Of a stretch of DNA of 64,000 bases, positions 41,826 through 50,402 are shown one piece after another. A program made the position numbers and the translations under genes. The notes beneath the pieces were generated by a model, which was not told where the DNA came from, did not search any database, and was given only the letters and a program-made list of their open reading frames with translations. Each line of letters starts with the position of its first letter. Position 1 is the stretch's first letter. This DNA comes from CAYWVR01 sp964461715 (GTDB lineage: Bacteria > Planctomycetota > Phycisphaerae > FEN-1346), in contig CAYWVR010000006.1 in the NCBI GenBank assembly GCA_964461715.1, positions 56,733-120,732 on the forward strand, given 5' to 3'.

Positions 41826-44584
41826 TGCGATGCGCCGCCCCCCTTGCGCTGCTGCTTTTGGTCGCCGCGAACGCCTCGGCCGCCGCCCTGGAGGCGACCG
41901 ACGCCGAGCCGCTCGTCGACCTCGCGGGAACCACGCAGACGGTGACGCCCGGGACGGTCCGCCTCGAACTCGACCTCGAGGGCTTCCCCGGCGCGGGCGC
42001 CGATCGCGGCAAGGCCGAGGGGTCGGGTCGCGGCAAGAAGACGAGCCTGCGCGTCGCGCGCGTCGAGGGGACGTGGAAGACCGGCGAGGCCGACGTCTTT
42101 CGCACCTCTCCCGACGCCGAGTTCGAGGTCGACGCTTCCGGCCTGGAGGTGGGTCCGGACCGCCTGGGCGGCACGCTGGTTCTCGCCCGGCCCGGCAAGG
42201 GCGAGCGCGGCCGCACGGCCTTTACGATCGACGCCCGCGTCCGTCCCGCGCCGGCCGACGCCTTCTGGCCGAAGAACGACATCGACATCCGAACCTGGCC
42301 CTATTACTTCATGTACCCGCGCAGCCAGGGAGCCGCGTGGGAGGTCGCCGGCGCCTGGACGGCCGGCGAGGCCAAGGGCCGGGTGACCGGCTTCGCCGCC
42401 CCGCCCATGCGCCCCGGCTTCTGGAACATGGGCTCGGAGGCCGAGGGGGGCGGCGTGCGCTTCACGTTCCGTCTCGGCGCCGAGCGGCAGAACTGGAACT
42501 ACGGACGCCTGGCCCGGTACGTCTTTGCCGAACCGCGCGACCTCTCGGCCTTCCAGGGCGTGCGCCTCTCGGTCGCGCCCGAGAAGACCCGCCGCGACGT
42601 CGAGGTCGGATTCTGGCTCCGCGAGGCCGACGGCAGCTGGTGGCGCGCCAAGAGCGCCGTCGCCCTCGTCGACAACGCGTGTTCGAGTGTCGTTCTGTTC
42701 GACGACCTCTCCGACGGCGGCGTGGCCAGCCCCACCTGGAGCTTCGATGAGAACCACCGCTTCGACCCGGAGGCCGTGACCGAGATGGCCGTCGGCATCA
42801 TCGACGCCTTCGGTCCCGGCGAGGTGGCCTTCACGCTCCGGGGGATCGAGCTGGTGAAGGTCCCGCGGCCCGAGCCGGGTCCGGCCCGGGTCGCCGTGAC
42901 GGGCGAGACGCGGGCCGTCAACGGCCACCGCATGGTCCCCGTGGGCCTCTTCGGCGGTTTCAGCGACGATCTGCCGCAGTCCGTCCGGCCGGGGTGCCAG
43001 CGTGCGTTCGGCGGGGGCCCGTCGATTCCGCCTCCGGGCGCCACCGAGAAGTTCCGCATCGACGTATGGGCGGACCGGTACGCGAGCGCCCGGAGCCTGA
43101 CCGATCCCGCGTACCGCGATCACATGGCCGCCCGCGCCCGCGAGTACGCCGCCCGGGCGCGCGAGGCGGGGTACGCGGCCCACCTGGAGTTCTGGAACGA
43201 GCCCTATCTCAATTGGGCCCGGACACGCAAGAACTTCGACGCCCGCTTCTACGAGAAGCGCGGGGAGGCGGCCATCGTCAAGGCCACCGGCTTCAAGGTG
43301 CCCCACTTCACGTGGGAGGGCGGCGAGGTGGTCGACGCCTCGCAGCACAGCTACTACTCGGCGCGCGGCAACTCGGCCCTCTACGACCTGATGCTGCTGA
43401 CCGTGGCCCGGGCCGTCAAGGAGACGTACCCGGACGTCCGGGTCATCGTCAGTTGGGGCTTCCGCTGGAAGGCCGATCATTGGACAGGATGGGAATATCT
43501 CTACAAGCCCTCCATCGACCGGGCCGCCGCCTGGATCGACGGGGCCAGCGAGCACCACTACGGCGGCGACCCGCGGTCCATGATCGGCATGTACGAGGTC
43601 CTGGCGGCGTACGGGCAAACGCGCTATTCGAAATGGCTCTATTCCTGGAACACGGAGACGGGCGACCTCTCGCGCGTGCCCGTGGGCGGCGCCGCCGACA
43701 CGCCCGAGAAGGCTGCCCACCTGACCCAGTATCGCAAGGCGATGTACAACGTCCGCGACATCGTCCTCTGCGCCCGGGAGGCGCCCGACAAGATCCGAAG
43801 CCGCACCCTCCTGACGTGGCGGTCGCAGGACCCGCGGGCGATGCCCGTGGCGTACGGGCTCCTGAAGGACCTCCGGGGGCGGCTCCTCCGGACGACCTCC
43901 GACGACGCGAAGGTCTGGTGCGTGGCGAGCGTCGACGGCGCCGACCCGGACGCTCCGCGCCCCGAGCCCGGCCAGGCCCTCGTCGTCTGCGTCTTCAACG
44001 ACCACGCCGAGCCGCGCGACGTCGCGCTCCAGGTCGCCGCCCCGAAGGGCACGCGTTTCGCCGGGGGCGGGACCGTCCAGACGATCCCGCTCGACCCGGA
44101 GACGTTCGAGTTCCGCCTGGCCTCCGAGCCCGTCGAGGCCGAGGGCGCGTCGCGCGCGTTCCCGATGCGCCTCGGAGGCCGGAGCGTGTGGAAGGTGGCG
44201 CTGCCGCTGGAGGGCGAGCTTGGCCGGGCGGTCGACGTCCACCGTCGCCAGTTCTTCGCGCCCCGCATCCTGCGCGAGGTCGTCCCCGGCGAGACGTACA
44301 CCGCGACGGTCGAGGTCGATGCGGCGGCCCTGGCGACGGCCGAGCGGGCATACCTGCGGCTGGTGCTGGAAGACGTGGCCCACGGCGAGGGGGTGGTGCG
44401 CGTCGGCGGGACCGAACTCCCGCTTCCGGCCGCCTACACGAGTGAGAACCAGAACCGCACCGTCGACCTGCACGTCGACCCGAAGGTCCTTGCGGAGAGG
44501 ACGCGGCTCGAGTTCATCGTCAGAGGCGGCGACTTCGCGGGGTACCGGGTCGATATGGCGAGCGTGGTGGTGGAGGGGTCCTAA
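41822..44584 (+). CDS. Secreted clan GH-A-like glycoside hydrolase
   Basis: 920 residues from ATG 41822 (or 41825). Signal peptide about 1-21. A beta-rich N-terminal domain (to about 340) with galactose-binding-like patches (WNMGSEAEGGGVRFTF) precedes a (beta/alpha)8-like region. HLEFWNEPYLNW holds the acid/base Glu of clan GH-A in WNEP (E460). A later YSWNTETGD (E612) is a candidate nucleophile. A C-terminal beta domain follows. This resembles GH39/GH5/agarase-like enzymes. The substrate is unknown, and the two peptidoglycan amidases beside it hint at wall or envelope glycans. Confidence 0.75.
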   Translation: MMRCAAPLALLLLVAANASAAALEATDAEPLVDLAGTTQTVTPGTVRLELDLEGFPGAGADRGKAEGSGRGKKTSLRVARVEGTWKTGEADVFRTSPDAEFEVDASGLEVGPDRLGGTLVLARPGKGERGRTAFTIDARVRPAPADAFWPKNDIDIRTWPYYFMYPRSQGAAWEVAGAWTAGEAKGRVTGFAAPPMRPGFWNMGSEAEGGGVRFTFRLGAERQNWNYGRLARYVFAEPRDLSAFQGVRLSVAPEKTRRDVEVGFWLREADGSWWRAKSAVALVDNACSSVVLFDDLSDGGVASPTWSFDENHRFDPEAVTEMAVGIIDAFGPGEVAFTLRGIELVKVPRPEPGPARVAVTGETRAVNGHRMVPVGLFGGFSDDLPQSVRPGCQRAFGGGPSIPPPGATEKFRIDVWADRYASARSLTDPAYRDHMAARAREYAARAREAGYAAHLEFWNEPYLNWARTRKNFDARFYEKRGEAAIVKATGFKVPHFTWEGGEVVDASQHSYYSARGNSALYDLMLLTVARAVKETYPDVRVIVSWGFRWKADHWTGWEYLYKPSIDRAAAWIDGASEHHYGGDPRSMIGMYEVLAAYGQTRYSKWLYSWNTETGDLSRVPVGGAADTPEKAAHLTQYRKAMYNVRDIVLCAREAPDKIRSRTLLTWRSQDPRAMPVAYGLLKDLRGRLLRTTSDDAKVWCVASVDGADPDAPRPEPGQALVVCVFNDHAEPRDVALQVAAPKGTRFAGGGTVQTIPLDPETFEFRLASEPVEAEGASRAFPMRLGGRSVWKVALPLEGELGRAVDVHRRQFFAPRILREVVPGETYTATVEVDAAALATAERAYLRLVLEDVAHGEGVVRVGGTELPLPAAYTSENQNRTVDLHVDPKVLAERTRLEFIVRGGDFAGYRVDMASVVVEGS

Positions 44585-44595
44585 GCCGGCTTGAT

Positions 44596-44622
44596 GCCAC
44601 GGGCAGTTTGCCTGCCCGTGGC
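44596..44622. repeat. REP-like perfect hairpin after the glycosidase
   Basis: A perfect 11-bp stem, GCCACGGGCAG (44596-44606) with CTGCCCGTGGC (44612-44622), loop of 5, 11 bases after the stop. It may act as the terminator. It resembles the other GGCAYG-type palindromes of the window. Confidence 0.6.
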
Positions 44623-44723
44623 GCCCTTTCGATGGGCCCTGCATTTTGCGTCAAGGGCCCGCGGCCGGTCGTCCGATAAATTGGACGTCGTCTCGCTCTT
44701 GAACCGCCGGACAGGATTTGCCC

Positions 44724-45392
44724 ATGAACCGCCGCACCTTCCTGAGGCGCATCGCCGCGGGCATCGTGCCCGTCGTCGGCGGGGCGATGGCCGCCGGGTG
44801 TGGCGAGAAGGGGCTGCTGCGCGACCCGCCTCCGCCGGTTTTCGGGTCGCGGCAGGCGGGGGGGCAGGGGGTGCTTGAGCCGCGCTCGAGGACCGCCCCG
44901 GCGTCGCGCGGCGCACCCCGGCGCCTCGACACGCGGGCCTGGGTCCCGCCGGCGGGCGAGCGGCGGTGGCGGTTCATCGTCCTCCACCACAGTGCCACGA
45001 GCTGGGGCTCGGCCGAGGAGTTCGACCGCATCCATCGGGCCCGCGGGTGGGACGAGCTGGGCTACCACTTTGTCATCGGCAACGGCTCGGGGTCGGCGGA
45101 CGGGTGCGTCGAGGTGGGCAGCCGGTGGGGCAAGCAGAAGCACGGGGCCCACTGCAAGGTGGCCTCGCACCCGGAGTACAACGACTTCGGCATCGGCGTC
45201 TGCCTGGTCGGCAACTTCGACGAGACGCGACCCTCGGAGGCCCAGACGGCTTCGTGCGCGGCCCTGGTGAAGTTCCTCATGGTCCGCTATCGCGTCCCCG
45301 CCTCGCGCGTCTACGGCCACGAGCAGCTCAAGGCCACGGCGTGCCCGGGGAAGCATTTTCCCTATAAGGACCTCTTCCGGCGGTTGCGCTAG
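44724..45392 (+). CDS. Tat-lipoprotein N-acetylmuramoyl-L-alanine amidase (PGRP/Amidase_2)
   Basis: 222 residues from ATG 44724. MNRRTFLRRIAAG is a Tat signal and MAAGC a lipobox (Cys 26). The amidase core repeats that of the gene at 40903 almost word for word: FIVLHHSAT, WDELGYHFVIGNG, KQKHGAHC, and His/Thr/Cys in YGHEQLKATACPG. All zinc and catalytic positions are kept. One paralogue uses Sec and the other Tat with lipidation, so they may mature differently or hold different partners. It flanks the glycosidase on its other side. Confidence 0.93.
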   Translation: MNRRTFLRRIAAGIVPVVGGAMAAGCGEKGLLRDPPPPVFGSRQAGGQGVLEPRSRTAPASRGAPRRLDTRAWVPPAGERRWRFIVLHHSATSWGSAEEFDRIHRARGWDELGYHFVIGNGSGSADGCVEVGSRWGKQKHGAHCKVASHPEYNDFGIGVCLVGNFDETRPSEAQTASCAALVKFLMVRYRVPASRVYGHEQLKATACPGKHFPYKDLFRRLR

Positions 45393-45420
45393 CGGGCGCG
45401 CGGCGCAGGCGCGGCTTGCC

Positions 45421-45449
45421 TTGCTGCCGGGGCGCTTCCGGCGTAGAAT
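45421..45449 (+). promoter_or_regulatory. Promoter of a near-leaderless small gene
   Basis: TTGCTG (45421-45426), 17-base spacer, TAGAAT (45444-45449). The ATG at 45458 is only 8 bases past the -10 box, so transcription should begin at or next to the start codon. Confidence 0.45.
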
Positions 45450-45457
45450 GCCCCACC

Positions 45458-45691
45458 ATGTTCGACTGGGACGCCGACCGCCGCCGCATGATCGCCGAGA
45501 CCAGCGCCTTCATCGAATGGGGGCTGGCCAACCCGGACAAGGTCCGCTGGATCCCCCGCCGCCGTGTGGGCTCGGGCGGGTGGAGCCGGTCGATGCAGGT
45601 GGCCTTCTGGGGCGGGGTGCTGGCCACGGCGGGCGGGGCGTCCCGGGCGCTGTTGGCCCGGTTCCTGCGCTGGGCGAAGGTCCGGCGGTAA
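45458..45691 (+). CDS. Small protein of unknown function
   Basis: 77 residues from ATG 45458. The first half is charged and helical (MFDWDADRRRMIAETSAFIE, then WGLANPDKVRWIPRRR). The second half has a weakly hydrophobic helix (VAFWGGVLATAGGASRALLA) and a basic tail, suggesting a peripheral membrane or nucleic-acid contact. No ribosome-binding site is seen, in keeping with a leaderless message. No family recognised. Confidence 0.6.
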   Translation: MFDWDADRRRMIAETSAFIEWGLANPDKVRWIPRRRVGSGGWSRSMQVAFWGGVLATAGGASRALLARFLRWAKVRR

Positions 45692-45742
45692 CGCTTCGAA
45701 CGGAACCGCGAGCGTACGTCCGCGGCTCCTGTCGAGAAGCGC

Positions 45743-46894
45743 CTACTCGATCACTTCGAGGTCGTCGACCGTGATGAGGTTGGTCTTCCAGTCCTTCACG
45801 TAGGACTTCGCACCGCGGACGCCGACCGCCCGGCCGACGTACCGGTCGAGGTCATACGTGTCGGACTTGAGGACGCAGACGATCCGGCCCTCCTTGTCCA
45901 GGAGCTTGTGCCTGACGGGGTGCTCGACCCCTTCGAGCATCTGGATGCGGGCGACCACGCCCTGGGCCTGGAACGCCGGGCGGACCATGGACCGCTGGCG
46001 CGCGACGACGGCCTCCTCCTCGGCCCGCCGGGCCTGGAGCTCGGCCAGACGCTCGTTCAGCCGCGTCTCGATGGCCACCGTATCCTGGTAATGGCTCTTT
46101 TGCTTCTCGAGCTCGCCGAGGTACGCGATCCGCTGGCGGGCGGCGGTCTTCAGGTACCGCTTGTCGGTCTTCTCGAGGATCTCGGCGTACTTGGCGGCGG
46201 CGGCGGTGTAGTCGCGGTCCGGGACGGGTTTCTTGAGTTCCTCGACGAGCGTCGCGTCGGTCGCCTTGAAGGCCTCGATCAGAACCTGGACGCCCGACAT
46301 CTCCACCTCGACCTCGATGTCCACCTCCGGCGTCGGGGGCGTGGGCGGGGTGGGCTCGGACTCCGCCTCCAGGTACACGCTCGAGACGTATACCCGCGAC
46401 CCCTCCGGCGGCTCGACGCGCACCATCTCGCCGCGCGGAGGGCCGGCGATCGCCAGCGTCCGGCCCTCGGGCAGGCGAGCCAGGACGCACCACGCCCGAT
46501 CCGCCGCCTCGCTCGAGGTGTAGACGCGGGTCTGCGGCACGGAGACGGTGGCGGTGGCGCCGTCGGGGGAGAGGGTGACGTCGCTCCGCCGCACCAGGCC
46601 GTAGACGCCCGGGGGCGGCGTGACGGCCGACCAGCCTCGCGTCGCCTCCTGGACCGTCACCTTCGTGCCCTCTTCGAGCATCAGGAGCGAGTAGTAATAG
46701 TGCCCCGGGCCGCAACGCACGCGCAGAAGCTCGGTGTCGACGGTGGCGGAGTAGGGCGGCGTGGGTCCGGGGGGCGTCGGGGCCGCCGCCGGCGTCGAGG
46801 GGATGGGCCGATACGGTCGCAACTGGGCCTCGGCCGCCGGGACCGCGATCCGCATGAGCAGGGCACAGGCGAGGGCCATCGGGGTGAAGCGCAT
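45743..46894 (-). CDS. Exported SH3b-domain protein
   Basis: 383 residues from ATG 46894 (GGAGGAAGGAG site upstream); a longer frame to 46954 is less likely. Signal peptide about 1-24. A Pro-rich linker leads to an SH3b domain (LLRVRCGPGHYYYSLLMLEE, GWSAVTPPPGVYGLVRRSDV, about 55-105) and a second beta domain. Pro-Thr repeats follow, then a helical, probably coiled-coil part with TAAAAKYAEILEKTDKRYLK. The C-terminus (KSDTYDLDRYVGRAVGVRG) is OB-like. SH3b domains bind peptidoglycan or proteins in the envelope. Role unknown. Confidence 0.85.
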   Translation of the reverse strand: MRFTPMALACALLMRIAVPAAEAQLRPYRPIPSTPAAAPTPPGPTPPYSATVDTELLRVRCGPGHYYYSLLMLEEGTKVTVQEATRGWSAVTPPPGVYGLVRRSDVTLSPDGATATVSVPQTRVYTSSEAADRAWCVLARLPEGRTLAIAGPPRGEMVRVEPPEGSRVYVSSVYLEAESEPTPPTPPTPEVDIEVEVEMSGVQVLIEAFKATDATLVEELKKPVPDRDYTAAAAKYAEILEKTDKRYLKTAARQRIAYLGELEKQKSHYQDTVAIETRLNERLAELQARRAEEEAVVARQRSMVRPAFQAQGVVARIQMLEGVEHPVRHKLLDKEGRIVCVLKSDTYDLDRYVGRAVGVRGAKSYVKDWKTNLITVDDLEVIE

Positions 46895-47252
46895 GGAGCC
46901 ACTCCTTCCTCCGGACGCGGGGCCGAACCGCCTCTCCCGCCCGGACAAGTCCACCAGGGCGCTCCTTTTACGCTACAAACCGACCCGGCGAGTGTCAATA
47001 CAAATGCCAAGGAGGCGGCATCGCGCAGGCCGGGGCGGAACCGGCTTCGCTTATTCCCGGCAACGGTTTGCGTCGATCGCGTCGAGCATGGTGGGCCTTT
47101 CGTCTGCGTCCTCCCTCCCAAGAGACGCAAACGCGGCGAAAGGTCAGCGGCTTCCCCTCCGGTGCGCGATCTCATCCTTGTCCTCGCGCGGATCGGCGAC
47201 GTTCACGCGCAGGAATCGCGTTCCCGCCGAGTCGTGGCGCGCGGCCAGGGAT
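46895..47252. other. Intergenic region between the SH3b gene and dtd
   Basis: It holds the SH3b promoter at 46970-46998 and the 3' end region of dtd. Short open frames on both strands have no ribosome-binding sites or family motifs. No other feature is seen. Confidence 0.6.
46970..46998 (-). promoter_or_regulatory. Promoter of the SH3b gene
   Basis: Minus strand: perfect TTGACA (46998-46993), 17-base spacer, TAGCGT (46975-46970), about 75 bases before the ATG at 46894. Confidence 0.5.
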
Positions 47253-47708
47253 TCAGCTGCGGCCGTGTGCTTCCGTATCCATGACAATCGTCACCGGCCC
47301 GTCGTTCTCCAGCTCGACGTGCATGTGGGCGGCGAACCGGCCGCGCGCGACGGGCAGGCCCTCGGCGGCGACGGCGTCGCAGAACCTCGCGTAGAGCCGC
47401 TCGGCCTCCTCCGGGGGGGCGGCGCCCGCGAAGCTGGGCCGGTTGCCGCGCCGCGTGTCGGCGAGGAGGGTAAACTGACTGACGGCGAGCACCGCCCCGC
47501 CCACGTCCCCGGCCGCGAGGTTCATCTTCCCTTGGGCGTCGGAGAAGATGCGGAGACGGGCCACCTTGCCCGCCAGAATCCGCGCGTCCTCCTCGAGGTC
47601 GCCCTTGGCCACGCCCACGAGGACGGCGAGGCCGAGCCCGATCTCGCCGACCGTCTCGCCCTCGACCGTCACCCGGGCCCGTCCGACGCGCTGCACGACC
47701 GCCCGCAT
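47253..47708 (-). CDS. dtd: D-aminoacyl-tRNA deacylase
   Basis: 151 residues from ATG 47708 (AAGGAG site five bases upstream; a GTG two codons earlier overlaps it). MRAVVQRVGRARVTVEGE is the family start, SQFTLLADTRRGNRPSF the active-site loop, and NDGPVTIVMD the Gly-cisPro motif. It removes D-amino acids and glycine mischarged on tRNA, in the cytoplasm. Length is normal. It diverges from the CBM48 gene. Confidence 0.97.
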   Translation of the reverse strand: MRAVVQRVGRARVTVEGETVGEIGLGLAVLVGVAKGDLEEDARILAGKVARLRIFSDAQGKMNLAAGDVGGAVLAVSQFTLLADTRRGNRPSFAGAAPPEEAERLYARFCDAVAAEGLPVARGRFAAHMHVELENDGPVTIVMDTEAHGRS

Positions 47709-47816
47709 GGCCACTCCTTTCCTTGACGTCGGGCCTCACCGTACGGGGCGGGTCGCCCGGCCGCCACCGTTTTCCCGCCGGAGGAGGTCTCAACCGATTT
47801 TTCACGCCGCGCGGGG

Positions 47817-47846
47817 TTGAATCGCGGGGCGGGGCGATGGTATAAT
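47817..47846 (+). promoter_or_regulatory. Promoter of the CBM48 mini-protein gene
   Basis: TTGAAT (47817-47822), 18-base spacer, perfect TATAAT (47841-47846). Predicted start near 47853 leaves a GC-rich leader of about 100 bases. Confidence 0.6.
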
Positions 47847-47956
47847 GCGGGAACGGACGCCCGCCCGGGGGCGAGGCGTGAAGAAGATTCACCCCGGCAC
47901 GAGGTTGCGGTCGGGGCCTTCCGATGGGACCCACCCGGACGTGGGGGAGTATGGCG

Positions 47957-48295
47957 ATGGTCACAGTACAGGGACGCGAGGTGATGTTTCGGTTCTTCCG
48001 GCCCGGCGCCCACGAGGTGTCGGTGGCCGGCGACTTCAACGGATGGCGCGCGGGCGAGATGCCCATGCACTCCGACGGCGACGGGTGGTGGCAGGTCCGC
48101 ATGCGGCTGTTGCCGGGCACGTACCGGTTTCGCTACGTCGCGGACGGGGCGTGGTATACCGACTTCGCGGCGTTCGGCATCGAGTACACGGGCCACGGTC
48201 CGGTCGGCCGCCTCCACGTCCCGCCGGTCAAGGTGCCCCTCTGCCAGGCCTGCGAGACCCGGACCGAGGAGGCCGCGGTCCTGTCGGCAGGCTAG
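47957..48295 (+). CDS. CBM48/glycogen-binding mini-protein
   Basis: 112 residues from ATG 47957, favoured because GGGGGAG (47943-47949) is correctly spaced; in-frame ATGs at 47924 and 47951 are alternatives. VMFRFFRPGAHEVSVAGDFN followed by GWRAGEMPMHSDGDGWWQVR is the CBM48/early-set domain of glycogen-branching enzymes and AMPK beta subunits. There is no catalytic domain. It ends with a Cys pair CQACETR, which could bind metal. A free glycan-sensing or adaptor domain is an inference. Confidence 0.85.
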   Translation: MVTVQGREVMFRFFRPGAHEVSVAGDFNGWRAGEMPMHSDGDGWWQVRMRLLPGTYRFRYVADGAWYTDFAAFGIEYTGHGPVGRLHVPPVKVPLCQACETRTEEAAVLSAG

Positions 48296-48373
48296 CGAAG
48301 AAGGTCGAGCACGGCCTTCAGGCCTGGGCCGCCGCCGCGCGTGCCTTTCAGGATCGGCGAGATGGCGTGAGCC

Positions 48374-49960
48374 TCAGAACCGCTTCAACTGCCCCGTCAG
48401 CATCCGCACCTTCAACTCCGAGAACCCTGCGGTGGCGGCGTCGCAGCCGAGGCCGAAGCTGCGGGGCGGCGGACGCTTCGTGCCCACGTCCGGCATCGCG
48501 AGGTCCGAGGCGGCCCCTTCCCACGAAAGGTACGGCTGACCGTTGTACGTCACGGTGATGGCCGCGTCCGGGGCCTTCAGCTCGACTTTCACCAAGACCG
48601 TGTGCTCGGTGCCGTTGGGCATCTTCGGAGACGAGACGTGGCCCGGGCTGGTCGTGAAGTCCGCCCCGTTGACCGTCTCCAGGCCGCTGGTCAGGCCGTA
48701 CTCGTTGGCCCCGGAGTAAGAGCCGCCCGAGGGCCGCCCCGCCAGCCGCAGCACACACCCGGTCCGCCCGATCGGCAACGTGATCGCCAGGCCCCGCCCG
48801 TGTCCACGGAGCCGCTTGAACGTGACGCGCAGCTCGTAGCTCCCCTCCGGCAGGGCGGGCACGGCGAGGTATGCCCCCGGGCGGCTCTGGACGGCCAGCA
48901 CCCCGCCGCGCAGCACCCAGTTTCCGTTCAGGGTGTGGCGGCCGGGGTTGACGAGGGCCAGCAGGTCGACCCACTCGGCCTTCGGGGCCTCGGGTTTCGC
49001 GAGGTCTGCCAGGGCCTTCTCGACCTCCGCCAGGGCGAGCGTCGCCTTGTCGCGCTCCAGGTCCTCGGCCGTGTGCAGCTCGAGGAACCGCCGGTAGTAG
49101 GTCCGGGCGCGGCGGAGCATGGCGGGGCGGCCGACGGCCCCGGCCTCCTGTGCGAGGCCCCCGTACCAGTCGGCCAGTTCGATGCAGGCCCGCTCCGGCA
49201 GCGTCGTCGGCTTCATCGCCGCCACCAGGATGTACTTGTCGAGGTGGTCCTCGCTATCGCGCTCGGCGAAGGCGGCGGCCCGCTCGGGGTCGTCGTACTC
49301 GACCAGGTAGAAGCGCAAGATCTGCTCGCGGATGGGCCGGTCCGCGGGCCGGGCCGCGAGGGCCGCCTCCAGCTCGGCCAGCCGCTTCGCCAGCTCGACC
49401 CGCTCCAGCCGCCGCCCGACCTCCGACGTCCGCGTCGAGCGGACCTTCTCGGCGGTGTCGGCGGCGCGGCGGGCATAGCCGGCGGCCTTGGCGAAGAGCG
49501 TTTCCTCGAGCGCGGCATCGGCGAGGGCGAGGAGCGTGGTGACGAGGTTCTCCCCGGCGGCGTTCCAGGCGGCGCCCCTGGCGGCCTTGAAGAGGCGGGT
49601 CTCGAGGTCGAGCTGCTCCTCGAGCGTCTCGACCGTCCGCTCCGGCTTCGTCTCCCGCAGCAGCACCAGGGCCGCGACGGCCGTCTCGTAGCCCGTCGGG
49701 GCTCGCCCGCCGATGGAGGCGGCATGCTCCAGCAGAAGCACCCGCAGCTCGGTCGAGGAGGCGCTCGATCGGGCCGCCTCCAGCAGCCGCTTGGCGGTGG
49801 GTCCGATCACGTGACCCGCCCGGGTCATCATCGCCGACCGCACCTCCGCCCCGTAGAGTCGGTCGAAGACCTCCTCGGGCGTCTCGGCCCGGGCCGCGGC
49901 GGCGACGCCGAGGAGACAGATCACCCCCACCCCGACCGCGGTCCAGCCGCGTCCCGTCAC
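48374..49960 (-). CDS. Exported helical-repeat protein with C-terminal LamG/DUF1080-like domain
   Basis: 528 residues from GTG 49960, behind AGGGGG; a longer frame to 49993 is unlikely. Signal peptide about 1-25. A helical, TPR-like part (about 30-330) with ALADAALEETLFAKAAGYAR and RRARTYYRRFLELHTAEDLE precedes a beta-sandwich. That has LNGNWVLRGGVLAVQSRPGA, SYELRVTFKRLRG and the typical C-terminal strand FSELKVRMLTGQ, as in LamG/DUF1080 domains of planctomycetes. It probably binds sugars or proteins outside the cytoplasm. Function unknown. Confidence 0.8.
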   Translation of the reverse strand: MTGRGWTAVGVGVICLLGVAAAARAETPEEVFDRLYGAEVRSAMMTRAGHVIGPTAKRLLEAARSSASSTELRVLLLEHAASIGGRAPTGYETAVAALVLLRETKPERTVETLEEQLDLETRLFKAARGAAWNAAGENLVTTLLALADAALEETLFAKAAGYARRAADTAEKVRSTRTSEVGRRLERVELAKRLAELEAALAARPADRPIREQILRFYLVEYDDPERAAAFAERDSEDHLDKYILVAAMKPTTLPERACIELADWYGGLAQEAGAVGRPAMLRRARTYYRRFLELHTAEDLERDKATLALAEVEKALADLAKPEAPKAEWVDLLALVNPGRHTLNGNWVLRGGVLAVQSRPGAYLAVPALPEGSYELRVTFKRLRGHGRGLAITLPIGRTGCVLRLAGRPSGGSYSGANEYGLTSGLETVNGADFTTSPGHVSSPKMPNGTEHTVLVKVELKAPDAAITVTYNGQPYLSWEGAASDLAMPDVGTKRPPPRSFGLGCDAATAGFSELKVRMLTGQLKRF

Positions 49961-50079
49961 GCCCCGACCCCCTTGTCTCGTTGACCCGTGCATGCGCCCC
50001 CGCGCCGTCCCCTATTGATGCGCAAGGCGGCCGGAAGTTGCGGGGAAAAGGTCCGAGGCTGTCCGAAGACCCCGTTTCG

Positions 50080-50102
50080 CCGGGCCGCATGCGGCCCGGT
50101 TT
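50080..50102 (+). terminator. Perfect palindrome, possible terminator
   Basis: CCGGGCCGCATGCGGCCCGG (50080-50099) is perfectly self-complementary and followed by TTT. It may be a weak terminator or a binding site. No gene clearly ends here, except perhaps the decayed fragment on the other strand. Confidence 0.3.
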
Positions 50103-50129
50103 CACGCGGCAGGCGTGCCGGTTGGCGAG

Positions 50130-50219
50130 GAAGCGTTCCGTCACGTCCACCAGCTTGCCCGTCTTCATCCGGACGCGCATCTCGTGGAACCGCCCCGCGC
50201 AGTCCCGGGCGCCGCGGCC
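50130..50219 (-). pseudogene. Possible remnant of a LamG/DUF1080-like gene end
   Basis: The minus strand reads GRGARDCAGRFHEMRVRMKT followed by GKLVD. It matches the last strand of the neighbouring protein (CDAATAGFSELKVRMLTGQL) at Phe, Glu, Val, Arg, Met, Thr, Gly and Leu in register. No upstream domain remains and no ribosome-binding site is seen. It looks like the debris of a duplicated neighbour, but the stretch is short. Confidence 0.25.
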
Positions 50220-50373
50220 CACATGCGCCCGGTGCGACGACCGCTCGCGCCTCACGGCACGCCCTGGCCGTGCGCGCGGAGCCCCCGACGCTCCTCGGAT
50301 ATAGTCCCGGATTCGTTTGTATCATAGCGTTAATCTTTAGCCCGGAAAAGTCCTCCGAAGGGGCCGGAAGCGT

Positions 50374-50402
50374 TTGACAAGGCCGCCCCCATGGGGTAGA
50401 TT
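50374..50402 (+). promoter_or_regulatory. Promoter of the Cys-protease-like PEP-CTERM gene
   Basis: Perfect TTGACA (50374-50379), 17-base spacer, TAGATT (50397-50402). Predicted start near 50409, about 220 bases before the ATG. Confidence 0.6.
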
